64,000 bases of DNA from IMG/VR virus record IMGVR_UViG_3300027708_000026, positions 80,908 to 144,907 of that record. One strand, 5' to 3'. Made by a program: the position numbers and the translations under genes. This document shows, one piece after another, positions 19,265 through 27,615 of the stretch. Numbering within the stretch: position 1 is the stretch's first letter; each line of letters starts with the position of its first letter. Below the pieces are notes generated by a model. The model was not told the DNA's origin. It saw only the letters and a list, made by a program, of their open reading frames with translations, and did no database searches. The stretch is from a virus.

Positions 19265-19900
19265 ATGCCAGTTTCAAGTTTAAGTAATTTTACAGTTCCA
19301 TTATCATCCAATCAGGGATCCAGTTCCCAGGGATTGTTAATGCCAAAATTAAAGTTTCGCTTCCGCGTTACTTTAACAGGTTTTGGTGTGGCAGGAACAC
19401 CAAGTACAGAACTAACCAAACAGGTTATGAATGTAACACGTCCTGAAATTAGTTTTGAAGAAATCAAACTAGCGGTGTATAACAGCACGGTCAAGTTAGC
19501 AGGCAAGCATAGTTTTGCTGATATTAAACTTACCCTTCGTGATGATGTATCTAATGCAGTTTCTCATAAAGTTGCTGAACAGATGCAGAAGCAATTCGAC
19601 TTCTTTGAACAAGCAAGTGCAGCATCTGGCATTGACTATAAATTCAAAACTATCATTGAAATCCTAGACGGCGGCAACGGTGCTACATCAGTAGGAGTTT
19701 TAGAAATATTTGAGTTAGAAGGTTGCTGGATCAAGCAGGTAACATATCAGGGCGGCGACTATAGTAGCGCAACTGATCCGTTAGACATCGCGCTAACAAT
19801 CTGCTACGATAACGCAATGCAAATGGATCAATCAGGAAACCCAAGCGGACTAGGCGAGAATATTGGACGCACTATACGTACACTCGCACTAGGTGGTTAA
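19265..19900 (+). CDS. 19: Tail tube protein gp19
   Basis: 211 residues (T4 gp19 is 163). MPKLKFRFRVTLTGFG, TKQVMNVTRPEISFEEI, YNSTVKLAGKHSFADIKLTL, ASGIDYKFKTIIEILDGGNG and FELEGCWIKQVTYQGGDYSS match the myovirus tail tube family. The protein builds the rigid hexameric tube through which DNA passes. It follows gp18 by 16 bases with an AAGGGAG ribosome site, so both are made from the same mRNA, and a hairpin terminator closes the unit. Confidence 0.93.
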   Translation: MPVSSLSNFTVPLSSNQGSSSQGLLMPKLKFRFRVTLTGFGVAGTPSTELTKQVMNVTRPEISFEEIKLAVYNSTVKLAGKHSFADIKLTLRDDVSNAVSHKVAEQMQKQFDFFEQASAASGIDYKFKTIIEILDGGNGATSVGVLEIFELEGCWIKQVTYQGGDYSSATDPLDIALTICYDNAMQMDQSGNPSGLGENIGRTIRTLALGG

Positions 19901-19922
19901 TCAACAACTCCGTTAAAACATT

Positions 19923-19946
19923 AAACCGGGAATTACCCGGTTTTTT
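19923..19946 (+). terminator. Rho-independent terminator after gp18-gp19
   Basis: Eight-pair stem AAACCGGG/CCCGGTTT with a five-base AATTA loop, running into six T residues. It ends seven bases before the next late promoter motif. Confidence 0.88.
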
Positions 19947-19952
19947 GTTGGA

Positions 19953-19958
19953 TAAATA
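19953..19958 (+). promoter_or_regulatory. Late promoter, leaderless spacing
   Basis: TAAATA followed by five bases and the ATG at 19964. Same spacing as the gp13 and gp17 promoters. Confidence 0.7.
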
Positions 19959-19963
19959 ATCAT

Positions 19964-22900
19964 ATGAATCAGGCTTTTAATGATTTCTTAAGCAGTGTGG
20001 GCGGTGGTCTATCAGGAGACGGCGGCCCAAACATGAAAAACTACCAACATGCATCTAAGTTGTATGTTGAGGGTGGCTATGCACGAGCACCAAAATTTAA
20101 TCATTTATATTTTGTAGCATTCAACATCAACGATGGTGTGGTAAGGGATCGAAGCTGGCTACAAAATGGGTATAACACAGTGGGACTACTGGTCAAAAGT
20201 ACATCATTGCCCAAGTTCAAGATTACTTCTGAACAACTAAATCAGTACAATAGGAAAACACAAGTACAAACTAAGTTGACCTACGAGCCAGTGACCATGG
20301 AATTCCATGATGATAATAGTGAAATCACTAATGGACTTTGGAAAAATTATTATCGATATTATTACACAGATAGTATTTACGGCGGCAAGGACGACACAGT
20401 AGCACCAACGCCTAGTCAAGTGAGTTTAGGAAAAAAATTGTTTGGTGGGCTGTTGTCTCCGGGACGCAAAAGAATAAAAGCAAGGGAAAATAATATTTTT
20501 CCCGATGCATACACTGATAACAAATACAAGAAACATAATTACCCTTACGGACTAGATAATTTTCAAACGGTGCCGTTTTTTAAAAGTATCGATATTTTTG
20601 TATTGCATCAACAAAAGTTCACGCAAATAACCTTAATCAATCCTAAAATTACCAGCTGGGATCACGACGATGTTGGACAAAGTGACTCTACCAAACTCAT
20701 GAGAAGTAAAATGTCGCTGGTTTATGAAAATGTTTTGTACAACGACGGTAGGATAGGCAAGGGTAGTAAGTCTGGGGTATTCGCAGAAGCATTTTATGAT
20801 ACATCGCCAAGTCCTCTCAGTATCGCAGGTAAGGGATCAAAATCACTGTTTGGCCCCGGCGGCCTCATTGGTGGAGTCGAAGATGTATTTGGAGAGAATG
20901 GATCATTAGCCCAGGGCGATTATCTAGCGGCTGCACTACAGGCCGCAACATTGATTAAAAACGCAGGACAGATCACTGAACAGCAATTGAGCGCTGAAGG
21001 ATACAGTATGTTAGGTGCTGCTGTAGGAATCGCCGTGTCTTCTAGAAATGGTGAAATTGCACAGAATCTCGAGAATTATTTTTCAAACGGTATTGGAGTA
21101 TACACTAATCAGTATTCAAAAAACAATTTGGAAGATATCCCGACTACCCCGAATGCTCTGACTCCGGATCAATATCGAAAATTTATTTTAGATCAAGAAG
21201 CAGCCGCGTATGCTCAGGAAGTTGCCGATACACGGGCTAGGCAAGCACAACAAGAGAGAGAACTTGCCCAGCGTACCAATGCCGAATTAGATGCACTAAC
21301 TGAACAAAAAAATGCCATTGGAACACAAATATCGAATAATTTGAAAGTTGCGGAAAAAGCACTTAACACGATAAACGAGTGGAACGAAAAAATAGTCGAT
21401 CCCACTGATACAAATTTGTTATATTCTTCACCTGTATACATAGCTGCTAGAGCCCTCGGTGATTCCGAGTCAGTGGCTTTGGGAAAAGCTAAAGCCGATG
21501 CAGTAACAGCCAATGAAGGTGCTATAGCTATCATAGAGTCGGCTAATAGACAAAAAGAATCAGTCTATGCCATTAACAAGTTATTGGTCGCAAATCAAGA
21601 GTCTCTTACCCAGCAAGCTCAATTAATAAAAGATTATGGCCCTGATTACGCAGCTAAAATATCTAGGGATTCTCTAGACTATATACAGAAATATGGTGCT
21701 GTTGTTGCGCAAGAAAATACATTAGACACCAGCGCTCTTCCAAATCCTTTCTTGGATCACGAAATTGCCACAAAAACCTATCTAGCCGCACTTAATTCTG
21801 GAAGAATTTCATCCGTAAGTCAAGCTGCCGCAGATCTGCAAACCAGTGAGAATCTAGTTAAGGTGGAACGGCAAGCTGCCGTAAGCCAAGCAATTGGTAA
21901 GATCACAGAAAATTATGGTAATTTAACATTAGATAAGGCCCAAACTAATGTTGAGATAGCAGTCTTATTAGCAGAACAATCTAGGATCGATGGTGAGAGA
22001 ACTGAGTTGACTGATCGGTATCGAGCATGGCAGGTTGACCAAACCTTGGGTAATATAGTGGAAGATGCTAAGTATGTTGGATTGAAAAACATAGAGGACA
22101 TAGAAAAGCTGGTTATTGAGAAAGCGTTATTTCAGAAGGCCGCTTCTAATTTATTCACTGAGAAAAAGTTATTGCAAGCAGAATATGCCGATAAAGTTGG
22201 TGCGTATCCCGACACAGCATCAGCTAGAGAATTTTTTCTAGGATTAGCTAAAAAATATGATCCAACGAATCCAGATGCTGGTTTGATAACTAAACAAGAT
22301 TTTATCGACAAATACTCGGGTGCATCGTATATTGATCCAGAAAGTGGAAACACATATAAATGGACCGAAGATCAAGCTGTCCTTAAATATTATGCAGCAG
22401 GGGAAAAAGCCCCGGCACTGTATGAAAAAGCTATCGCTAGTTTTGATATTGCTATTAGTAAGGTAAACAACACGATAGTATTAAACAGTTTCGAATTGAG
22501 CAATATTAAAGGTCAAATTGGCGATGCTTATGTCACTTTGTTAAAGTCAAAATCTGCAACAGGTGATGAATATACAAATCTAACAACATCTATCGAGAAT
22601 AAAATCATAGATCTTGGAAAAACACAAGAAAAAATAACAGCTAGCGAACTACTATCACAGAGAATGGTTATAGTCAATACTGAACTTGCCTCAGCGCAGG
22701 CAGTTGTAGTAAAAGAATTGGCATATAATAAAAACCCCGATAAACCCTATGTTGTCATGGTCGACACTAGATCGGCCGAACAAATACAGTCCGATAGCAA
22801 ACCCGCCGCAACGAGTGAGTCTAAATCATTTATGGCCAAAACTACGATATCGATGGAGGTATCGGTGCAGCAAGCAATCCTTACATTACAGCAACAATTA

Positions 22901-23248
22901 GGGACAACTAATATTTACGGATTAACCATTGAGAAACAGGAAACTTTCGATGACATCGGTCGAAGAATATATACTGCAACAGCCACAGGTGTTGCTGTAC
23001 CGATACCGACAGATTTAGTGACTACTGTTAGGGTTACCTATAAGAATCAGTTTGGTGATATTGTTACTGATAATAGATACTACTCCGGAAGCACTTATCT
23101 CAGCCAATCACAAGCCGCTGCTGCAACACTGGCAGAATTTAAATCCATTAAAAATACAAAAGTTTTAGGCCTAGCCGTGGGTACAAGAAATAATAATACT
23201 AGCAGTACTAATACCAATGGAAAACGCTATACTGCCAACAAGAGCTAA
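19964..23248 (+). CDS. Giant tail protein: tube-like N-terminal domain plus long coiled coil
   Basis: 1094 residues. The first 270 (FNHLYFVAFNINDG, VGLLVKSTSLPKFKITSEQL, NQYNRKTQVQTKLTYEPVT, MEFHDDNSEITNGLWKNYYR, SIDIFVLHQQKFTQITLINP, KITSWDHDDVGQS) look like a tail-tube or gp54-like domain. From about residue 395 to 800 the protein is Ala-, Gln- and Glu-rich and strongly helical (QQERELAQRTNAELDALTEQ and similar). The last 150 residues resemble a small globular domain with TATATGVAVPIPTDLVTTVR. A fused tube-like and helical protein could act at the tube-baseplate junction or as a length ruler, but this is inference. It follows gp19 behind its own leaderless late promoter. Confidence 0.7.
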   Translation: MNQAFNDFLSSVGGGLSGDGGPNMKNYQHASKLYVEGGYARAPKFNHLYFVAFNINDGVVRDRSWLQNGYNTVGLLVKSTSLPKFKITSEQLNQYNRKTQVQTKLTYEPVTMEFHDDNSEITNGLWKNYYRYYYTDSIYGGKDDTVAPTPSQVSLGKKLFGGLLSPGRKRIKARENNIFPDAYTDNKYKKHNYPYGLDNFQTVPFFKSIDIFVLHQQKFTQITLINPKITSWDHDDVGQSDSTKLMRSKMSLVYENVLYNDGRIGKGSKSGVFAEAFYDTSPSPLSIAGKGSKSLFGPGGLIGGVEDVFGENGSLAQGDYLAAALQAATLIKNAGQITEQQLSAEGYSMLGAAVGIAVSSRNGEIAQNLENYFSNGIGVYTNQYSKNNLEDIPTTPNALTPDQYRKFILDQEAAAYAQEVADTRARQAQQERELAQRTNAELDALTEQKNAIGTQISNNLKVAEKALNTINEWNEKIVDPTDTNLLYSSPVYIAARALGDSESVALGKAKADAVTANEGAIAIIESANRQKESVYAINKLLVANQESLTQQAQLIKDYGPDYAAKISRDSLDYIQKYGAVVAQENTLDTSALPNPFLDHEIATKTYLAALNSGRISSVSQAAADLQTSENLVKVERQAAVSQAIGKITENYGNLTLDKAQTNVEIAVLLAEQSRIDGERTELTDRYRAWQVDQTLGNIVEDAKYVGLKNIEDIEKLVIEKALFQKAASNLFTEKKLLQAEYADKVGAYPDTASAREFFLGLAKKYDPTNPDAGLITKQDFIDKYSGASYIDPESGNTYKWTEDQAVLKYYAAGEKAPALYEKAIASFDIAISKVNNTIVLNSFELSNIKGQIGDAYVTLLKSKSATGDEYTNLTTSIENKIIDLGKTQEKITASELLSQRMVIVNTELASAQAVVVKELAYNKNPDKPYVVMVDTRSAEQIQSDSKPAATSESKSFMAKTTISMEVSVQQAILTLQQQLGTTNIYGLTIEKQETFDDIGRRIYTATATGVAVPIPTDLVTTVRVTYKNQFGDIVTDNRYYSGSTYLSQSQAAAATLAEFKSIKNTKVLGLAVGTRNNNTSSTNTNGKRYTANKS

Positions 23249-23249
23249 T

Positions 23250-23255
23250 TAAACA
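23250..23255 (+). promoter_or_regulatory. Possible weak late promoter
   Basis: TAAACA, one base off TAAATA, five bases before the ATG at 23261. The spacing matches the other leaderless late genes, but the motif is imperfect and could be chance. Confidence 0.3.
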
Positions 23256-23260
23256 TAATC

Positions 23261-23635
23261 ATGACCACAGCATTAACCAACATACCCTACGGCAACATTA
23301 AATCGTCTGACGCAACAGTCCAGGCATTCAATAACTATTTTGCCAATCCCATAGAGCTACATTCAGGCACACTAAATGCCATAACTGGATTTTTTACCGC
23401 AAGAGGGTTTGAACAAAATGCTGCTCAGACCATAGCAGTCATCATCATGACACAGTCAAAGAAAGATAGGTTAAACCCCATGTCTGTATTAGATACACTG
23501 GGCGGTTATGATGCAGTTGAAATCAGCGCATTTGCCACTACACTATTAAATTACAACAGATATAAAACTAGTTTCTTAGGATTTTCTCTAGCTTTTAGTC
23601 CTAAAGATGTAGCGGCAAGAAACGTTCTAGCATAG
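23261..23635 (+). CDS. Conserved T4-like phage protein, probably structural
   Basis: 124 residues. It reads NYFANPIELHSGTLNAITGF, FTARGFEQNAAQTIAVIIMT, QSKKDRLNPMSVLDTLGGYD, AVEISAFATTLLNYNRYKTS, a helical protein layout conserved beside head and tail assembly genes in aquatic T4-like phages. Function is unknown to me; the position between a tail gene and gp4 suggests a minor virion or assembly role. No clear ribosome site precedes the ATG; a weak late-type motif lies five bases upstream. Confidence 0.65.
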   Translation: MTTALTNIPYGNIKSSDATVQAFNNYFANPIELHSGTLNAITGFFTARGFEQNAAQTIAVIIMTQSKKDRLNPMSVLDTLGGYDAVEISAFATTLLNYNRYKTSFLGFSLAFSPKDVAARNVLA

Positions 23636-23636
23636 C

Positions 23637-24080
23637 ATGAGCTTAAAATTCAGTCAAGGCGTCTATAAAATAAAAAATCCCGACAAATATGTTGGACTAG
23701 GCGAGCCTAGATTTAGAAGCAGCTGGGAATTCACTTTCATGAACTTCTGTGATACTAATGAAAGCGTCAAAAAATGGTCCAGCGAACCGGTGAAAATTCC
23801 CTACAAGGATCCATTGACTGGCAAGCAGACAGTTTACATTCCGGACTTTCTAATCACTTACATTGATAAGTCCAAGAAAGAAATGGTAGAGATGATTGAG
23901 ATCAAGCCTGCCAATCAAACGCTGATAGAAAAGGTAGGAAAAAATCCCTACAATCAAGCACAGTATGTCAAGAATATAGCCAAATGGTCTGCTGCCAGCA
24001 AATGGTGCGGCGAAAAAGGTATCAAATTTCGTATCATAAATGAATCCGATATATACCACAATCCCAAAAGAAAGAAATAA
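23637..24080 (+). CDS. 4: Head completion nuclease-like protein gp4
   Basis: 147 residues (T4 gp4 is 150). It has a PD-(D/E)xK-like core: Glu31 in FRSSWEFTFMNFCD, Pro-Asp at 69-70 in YIPDFLITY, and Glu88-x-Lys90 in EMIEIKPANQ. gp4 (also called gp50/65) is a head completion protein needed to make packaged heads competent for tail joining, probably by processing DNA ends. The gene begins one base after the previous stop and is followed closely by gp16 and gp17, a natural head-filling cluster. Confidence 0.82.
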   Translation: MSLKFSQGVYKIKNPDKYVGLGEPRFRSSWEFTFMNFCDTNESVKKWSSEPVKIPYKDPLTGKQTVYIPDFLITYIDKSKKEMVEMIEIKPANQTLIEKVGKNPYNQAQYVKNIAKWSAASKWCGEKGIKFRIINESDIYHNPKRKK

Positions 24081-24088
24081 GTAAGTTT

Positions 24089-24574
24089 ATGACCAAACGA
24101 CTTAATGAAATTTTTGACTTGCCTGAGGACAAAGACCCTCTAGTAATACCCAAGGTTGAGGAAACAGCCGCAACTCCTATAATCGATCTACAGGATCAGC
24201 TGGAAGAATTTGATAAAATTGCAGCAGCATTGCCTAGAGTAAAAGGACTAGGTGATATGAGTGATATGGAGCTCGACGGACTTGCCAGCAAGGCCGAACA
24301 GGCCTACGATGACTTAATGGATCTAGGCATGAATGTAGAACCAAAATACGGCGCTAGGATGTTTGAAATCGCAGCACAGATGATGACTGCTGCCATCGCT
24401 GCCAAGACCAACAAGATCGACAAGAAGTTGAAAATGGTTGATCTACAGCTGAAGAAGCTGGCAATTGAAAAGAAAAACGGTAACCAAGAGAGTGGAAATA
24501 CTGTAGAAGGGCAGGGATACATCCTAACAGATCGCAATAGTATCCTAGAAAGATTAAAGAAATTGGATAAATAA
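24089..24574 (+). CDS. 16: Terminase small subunit gp16
   Basis: 161 residues (T4 gp16 is 164). It is acidic at the N-terminus, with a central helical hairpin (MELDGLASKAEQAYDDLMDL, ARMFEIAAQMMTAAIAAKTN) and a basic coiled C-terminal part (KIDKKLKMVDLQLKKLAIEK), the plan of T4-type small terminases. It recognises phage DNA and regulates the large subunit gp17. Assignment rests on this layout and position upstream of gp17 rather than a strong sequence motif. Its stop codon overlaps the TAAATA promoter of the next gene. Confidence 0.75.
   Translation: MTKRLNEIFDLPEDKDPLVIPKVEETAATPIIDLQDQLEEFDKIAAALPRVKGLGDMSDMELDGLASKAEQAYDDLMDLGMNVEPKYGARMFEIAAQMMTAAIAAKTNKIDKKLKMVDLQLKKLAIEKKNGNQESGNTVEGQGYILTDRNSILERLKKLDK
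24568..24573 (+). promoter_or_regulatory. Late promoter overlapping the gp16 stop codon
   Basis: TAAATA in GATAAATAAAG, seven bases before the ATG at 24581; no Shine-Dalgarno sequence is visible. Confidence 0.55.
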
Positions 24575-24580
24575 AGTATC

Positions 24581-25144
24581 ATGAAAAATTTTAAAGAATA
24601 TCTATCAGAATCTATCGCTGACAAAAAATACAATTTTCGTGTCAAGGTAGCAGGCGATTTCTCTGCCGATCAAGAAACTAAATTACAGACTATGCTTGAG
24701 AAATTTCAAGTAGATGCTTTTAAAAAGTTAAGCGTGACGCCAGTACAAAAGTTTCCTCTGGACTTTCCACAAATTAGAAACTGCGAAGTTTCTATTTTTG
24801 AAGTCACAGTAAACTATCCCACTACCCCACAAGAATTGAAAGAGTATTTGGGCTCAGGATTAGCAGTCAATCCATCCATGTTGGCAGTAGTAACTCCTGG
24901 CATGCCTAGCGAAGAATACCAGCGTGAAGAACCCAAACGCGAAGGCGCACTATTAAATGACAGTGAATACAAAGAGGCACCAAATGCAAATTTTGATGAC
25001 TACTACGGTTCAAAATATAATAGTGGGTTTGTCAAAGAACTCAACGATATCTTAAAATTGCAACGCAGAGCACGCGGCGAAATCATACCAGAAACTGCTC
25101 CTGCTAGTTATATGCAAAGCGCCGAAAACGATACAAGGAAATAA
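24581..25144 (+). CDS. Unknown protein between terminase genes
   Basis: 187 residues, starting MKNFKEYLSES, an opening that recurs in virion-associated proteins of aquatic T4-like phages. The first 100 residues form an alternating alpha/beta region (NFRVKVAGDFSADQETKLQT, RNCEVSIFEVTVNYPTTPQE) and the rest is acidic and probably disordered. I cannot assign a function; a head assembly or packaging accessory is suggested only by its place between gp16 and gp17. A TAAATA motif ends seven bases before its ATG. Confidence 0.6.
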   Translation: MKNFKEYLSESIADKKYNFRVKVAGDFSADQETKLQTMLEKFQVDAFKKLSVTPVQKFPLDFPQIRNCEVSIFEVTVNYPTTPQELKEYLGSGLAVNPSMLAVVTPGMPSEEYQREEPKREGALLNDSEYKEAPNANFDDYYGSKYNSGFVKELNDILKLQRRARGEIIPETAPASYMQSAENDTRK

Positions 25145-25148
25145 AATT

Positions 25149-25865
25149 ATGCAAATGATCGACGTAATGAAGCGTTTGGCTGAACTTGATTCAACAAACC
25201 CCAATGTTATTAAAGAAAGCGCCGGTATAAAAGAATGCGGACCAATGGGCATGATGGGCAGCATGGGTGGAATGGAAAAGCCAAGCACACCTGCTAGCAT
25301 GAACATTACAGCAGGCAGCGGCGATGAACTGGCAAACATGCTAGCCACCATTATGCAATTGGCAGGTGTTAAACAAGATGCACCGGGCGAAATGGGCGAT
25401 GCACCTGGCATTGAAATCATGACTGCTGAGCCAGAAGTTAAAGTTGAGCCAATGAGCGGCGGCGATACAATGCGTTCCATGATCGACAAGCTAAATCCAA
25501 TGGATGACGAGGGCGGCGATGATGTAAGCAAAGCACACGGCGACTTTGATAATGACGGCGATCACGACATGGATGATCATGATAAAGAAAAAGACGAAGA
25601 GGAGACTGACGAAAGTTACGATAATTCTCCAAATCCAGAAACTGAAAACTACGGTGCATTCCAAGCTCATGGAGACATGGATAAGAATCCAGCAGGTGGC
25701 GGCAATGTTCCAAAAGATCACGATGCCCGTCCACGTGTACGCACACAGCCAGTTGCTACATACGAATCTTTAATGTCAGAATACGAAAAATTCGTTAGCG
25801 AAGGCGAGGGCAAGACAATGAGCCGTGCAGCTAAGGTTATGAAAAGTATGGCAAGAAAGGTATGA
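25149..25865 (+). CDS. Acidic Met/Asp-rich protein, C-terminal module split off by a frame change
   Basis: 238 residues. The N-terminal part is Met- and Gly-rich (MGMMGSMGGMEK), the middle very acidic with DFDNDGDHDMDDHDKEKDEE, a spacing of Asp residues like calcium-binding loops, and the end reads TMSRAAKVMKSMARKV. The reading frame stops at 25863, but in the -1 frame the sequence continues GMMALAKAGRDGEDLEPIQD to a stop at 25939. MSRAAK....KGM.ALAKAGR.G.DL.PI.DK.NKY is a tail I recognise from several phage virion proteins, so the intact gene probably ran to 25939. Function unknown; an AAGGAA ribosome site precedes the ATG. Confidence 0.6.
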   Translation: MQMIDVMKRLAELDSTNPNVIKESAGIKECGPMGMMGSMGGMEKPSTPASMNITAGSGDELANMLATIMQLAGVKQDAPGEMGDAPGIEIMTAEPEVKVEPMSGGDTMRSMIDKLNPMDDEGGDDVSKAHGDFDNDGDHDMDDHDKEKDEEETDESYDNSPNPETENYGAFQAHGDMDKNPAGGGNVPKDHDARPRVRTQPVATYESLMSEYEKFVSEGEGKTMSRAAKVMKSMARKV

Positions 25866-25939
25866 TGGCTTTGGCCAAGGCCGGACGTGACGGGGAAGAT
25901 CTTGAGCCAATTCAAGATAAATTCAACAAGTACAAATAA
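25862..25939 (+). CDS. 25-codon frame carrying the detached C-terminal module
   Basis: The ATG at 25862 overlaps the upstream TGA (ATGA). It encodes MMALAKAGRDGEDLEPIQDK and five more residues. It may be a separate small gene by translational coupling, the product of -1 frameshifting at GCA-AGA-AAG, or simply the rest of the upstream gene after a one-base indel in phage or assembly. The fused reading matches the module better than either half. Confidence 0.5.
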   Translation: MMALAKAGRDGEDLEPIQDKFNKYK

Positions 25940-25957
25940 TTTACGATCTATTTGTCC

Positions 25958-25984
25958 AATAGCCTCTTCGGAGGCTATTTTTTT
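25958..25984 (+). terminator. Rho-independent terminator before gp17
   Basis: Nine-pair stem AATAGCCTC/GAGGCTATT closed by a TTCG tetraloop and followed by a T run. Four bases later the gp17 late promoter begins. Confidence 0.92.
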
Positions 25985-25987
25985 CAG

Positions 25988-25993
25988 TAAATA
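25988..25993 (+). promoter_or_regulatory. Late promoter for gp17, leaderless spacing
   Basis: TAAATA, five bases, ATG at 25999. No Shine-Dalgarno sequence. Confidence 0.7.
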
Positions 25994-25998
25994 AAGAT

Positions 25999-27591
25999 AT
26001 GGCAAACAAAAATCTCGACGGCGTTCTAATTAAGAAAGCCAACACGACTCAGAAGTGGACTGAAAAAGACATTGAGGATCTATTGAAATGTCAAGATCCT
26101 GTTACAGGTCCTGAATATTTTTTAAAGAATTTTTTCTTTATACAGCATGCCACACTAGGTAGAATCAAATACGACGCATACGGATATCAAGAAGAACTGC
26201 TACACAGCTATCACACCAACAGATATAGCGTTAACATGTTAGGCAGGCAGATGGGTAAGACTACTACTGCTGTGGGATACTTGTTATGGTATGCGATGTT
26301 TATGCCCGACAGCACAATACTTATTTGTGCCCACAAATACACTGGCGCACAGGAAATCATGCAGCGTCTAAGGTATGCGTATGAGACTTGCCCAGACTGG
26401 ATACGGGCAGGTGTTATTAACTACAACAAGCAAAGTATCGAATTTGAGAATGGGTCACGTATTGTAGCGCAGACAACTACTGAAACAACAGGTCGTGGTA
26501 TGTCTGTATCATTACTATACTGTGACGAGTTTGCCTATGTTGAACCTAATATTGCTGTAGAGTTTTGGACATCTATCGCTCCTACACTGGCAACTGGTGG
26601 TAAGGCCATTATTACCAGTACACCAAACAGTGACGAAGATCAGTTTGCACAAATTTGGAATGAAGCCAATAAGCGTATTGACGAGTATGGTAATACCACC
26701 AAGTTAGGCAAAAACGGGTATTATCCCTATATGGCCATATGGAATCAACATCCGGATCGTGATGAAAAATGGGCTAGCGAAATGCGCAGTCAATTGGGGG
26801 AAGATCGATTTGATCGTGAGCACGAATGCAAGTTCTTAATCTTTGATGAAACACTTATCAGCTCATCTTGTCTAATTGCCTTAGAGGGTCAAGAGCCCAC
26901 TATGAAAATGGGCCAAGCACGTTGGTATAAAAAGATCAATCCCTCAAGCACCTACATCGTCAGCTTAGATCCCAGCTTGGGAACTGGCGGAGATAACGCT
27001 GCTATCGAAGTGATAGAAGTGCCTAGCATGGATCAAGTAGCAGAGTGGCATCATAACCAAACGCCAGTGCAGTCACAGGTTAGAATATTAAGAGATATAG
27101 TGAATCACATTGAGGGGAAATGTCAAGCAGCGGGTGTAACATCTAGCATTTACTACAGTGTGGAAAATAATACCCTGGGAGAAAGCGCATTGATTGCTAT
27201 CGAAGCATTGGGCGAAGAATCATTTGCTGGCTTGTTTTTAAGCGAGCCAGTGAAGCGTGGTCATGTTAGAAGATTCCGTAAAGGATTTAATACTACTCAT
27301 AATAGTAAAATCTCAGCCTGCGCAAAATTAAAGCAGATGATCGAAACTAAAAAACTCAAAATACGTAGTAAATCCTTCATCAGCGAGTTAAAAACCTACG
27401 TAGGCGAGGGTGTTACATTCAAAGCCAAAGCCGGACATACAGATGATCTAGTGGCATCTATGCTGCTGGCCGTGAGAATGATCATGACTTTGCAGGAATG
27501 GGATCCAACAGTTTACGATAAAATGCGGGATCAAGATGGATTAGAAGCGCACGATTTGCCCATGCCCATATATATCAGCACGCCGTTCTAA
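25999..27591 (+). CDS. 17: Terminase large subunit gp17
   Basis: 530 residues (T4 gp17 is 610). Packaging ATPase: Walker A-type GRQMGKTT at about residues 82-89, Walker B with catalytic Glu in LLYCDE at 172-177, and coupling motif ITSTPNS near 205-211. C-terminal RNase H-like nuclease: first Asp at about 324 in SLDPSLGTGGDN, and GHTDDLVASMLLAVRMI near the end with the later acidic residues. It pumps DNA into the prohead and cuts concatemers. The gene stands alone between a terminator and the next late promoter. Confidence 0.95.
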   Translation: MANKNLDGVLIKKANTTQKWTEKDIEDLLKCQDPVTGPEYFLKNFFFIQHATLGRIKYDAYGYQEELLHSYHTNRYSVNMLGRQMGKTTTAVGYLLWYAMFMPDSTILICAHKYTGAQEIMQRLRYAYETCPDWIRAGVINYNKQSIEFENGSRIVAQTTTETTGRGMSVSLLYCDEFAYVEPNIAVEFWTSIAPTLATGGKAIITSTPNSDEDQFAQIWNEANKRIDEYGNTTKLGKNGYYPYMAIWNQHPDRDEKWASEMRSQLGEDRFDREHECKFLIFDETLISSSCLIALEGQEPTMKMGQARWYKKINPSSTYIVSLDPSLGTGGDNAAIEVIEVPSMDQVAEWHHNQTPVQSQVRILRDIVNHIEGKCQAAGVTSSIYYSVENNTLGESALIAIEALGEESFAGLFLSEPVKRGHVRRFRKGFNTTHNSKISACAKLKQMIETKKLKIRSKSFISELKTYVGEGVTFKAKAGHTDDLVASMLLAVRMIMTLQEWDPTVYDKMRDQDGLEAHDLPMPIYISTPF

Positions 27592-27605
27592 TGACTCAAA
27601 TTAAC

Positions 27606-27611
27606 TAAATA
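27606..27611 (+). promoter_or_regulatory. Late promoter, leaderless spacing
   Basis: TAAATA in CTAAATACAG, four bases before the ATG at 27616. Confidence 0.65.
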
Positions 27612-27615
27612 CAGT

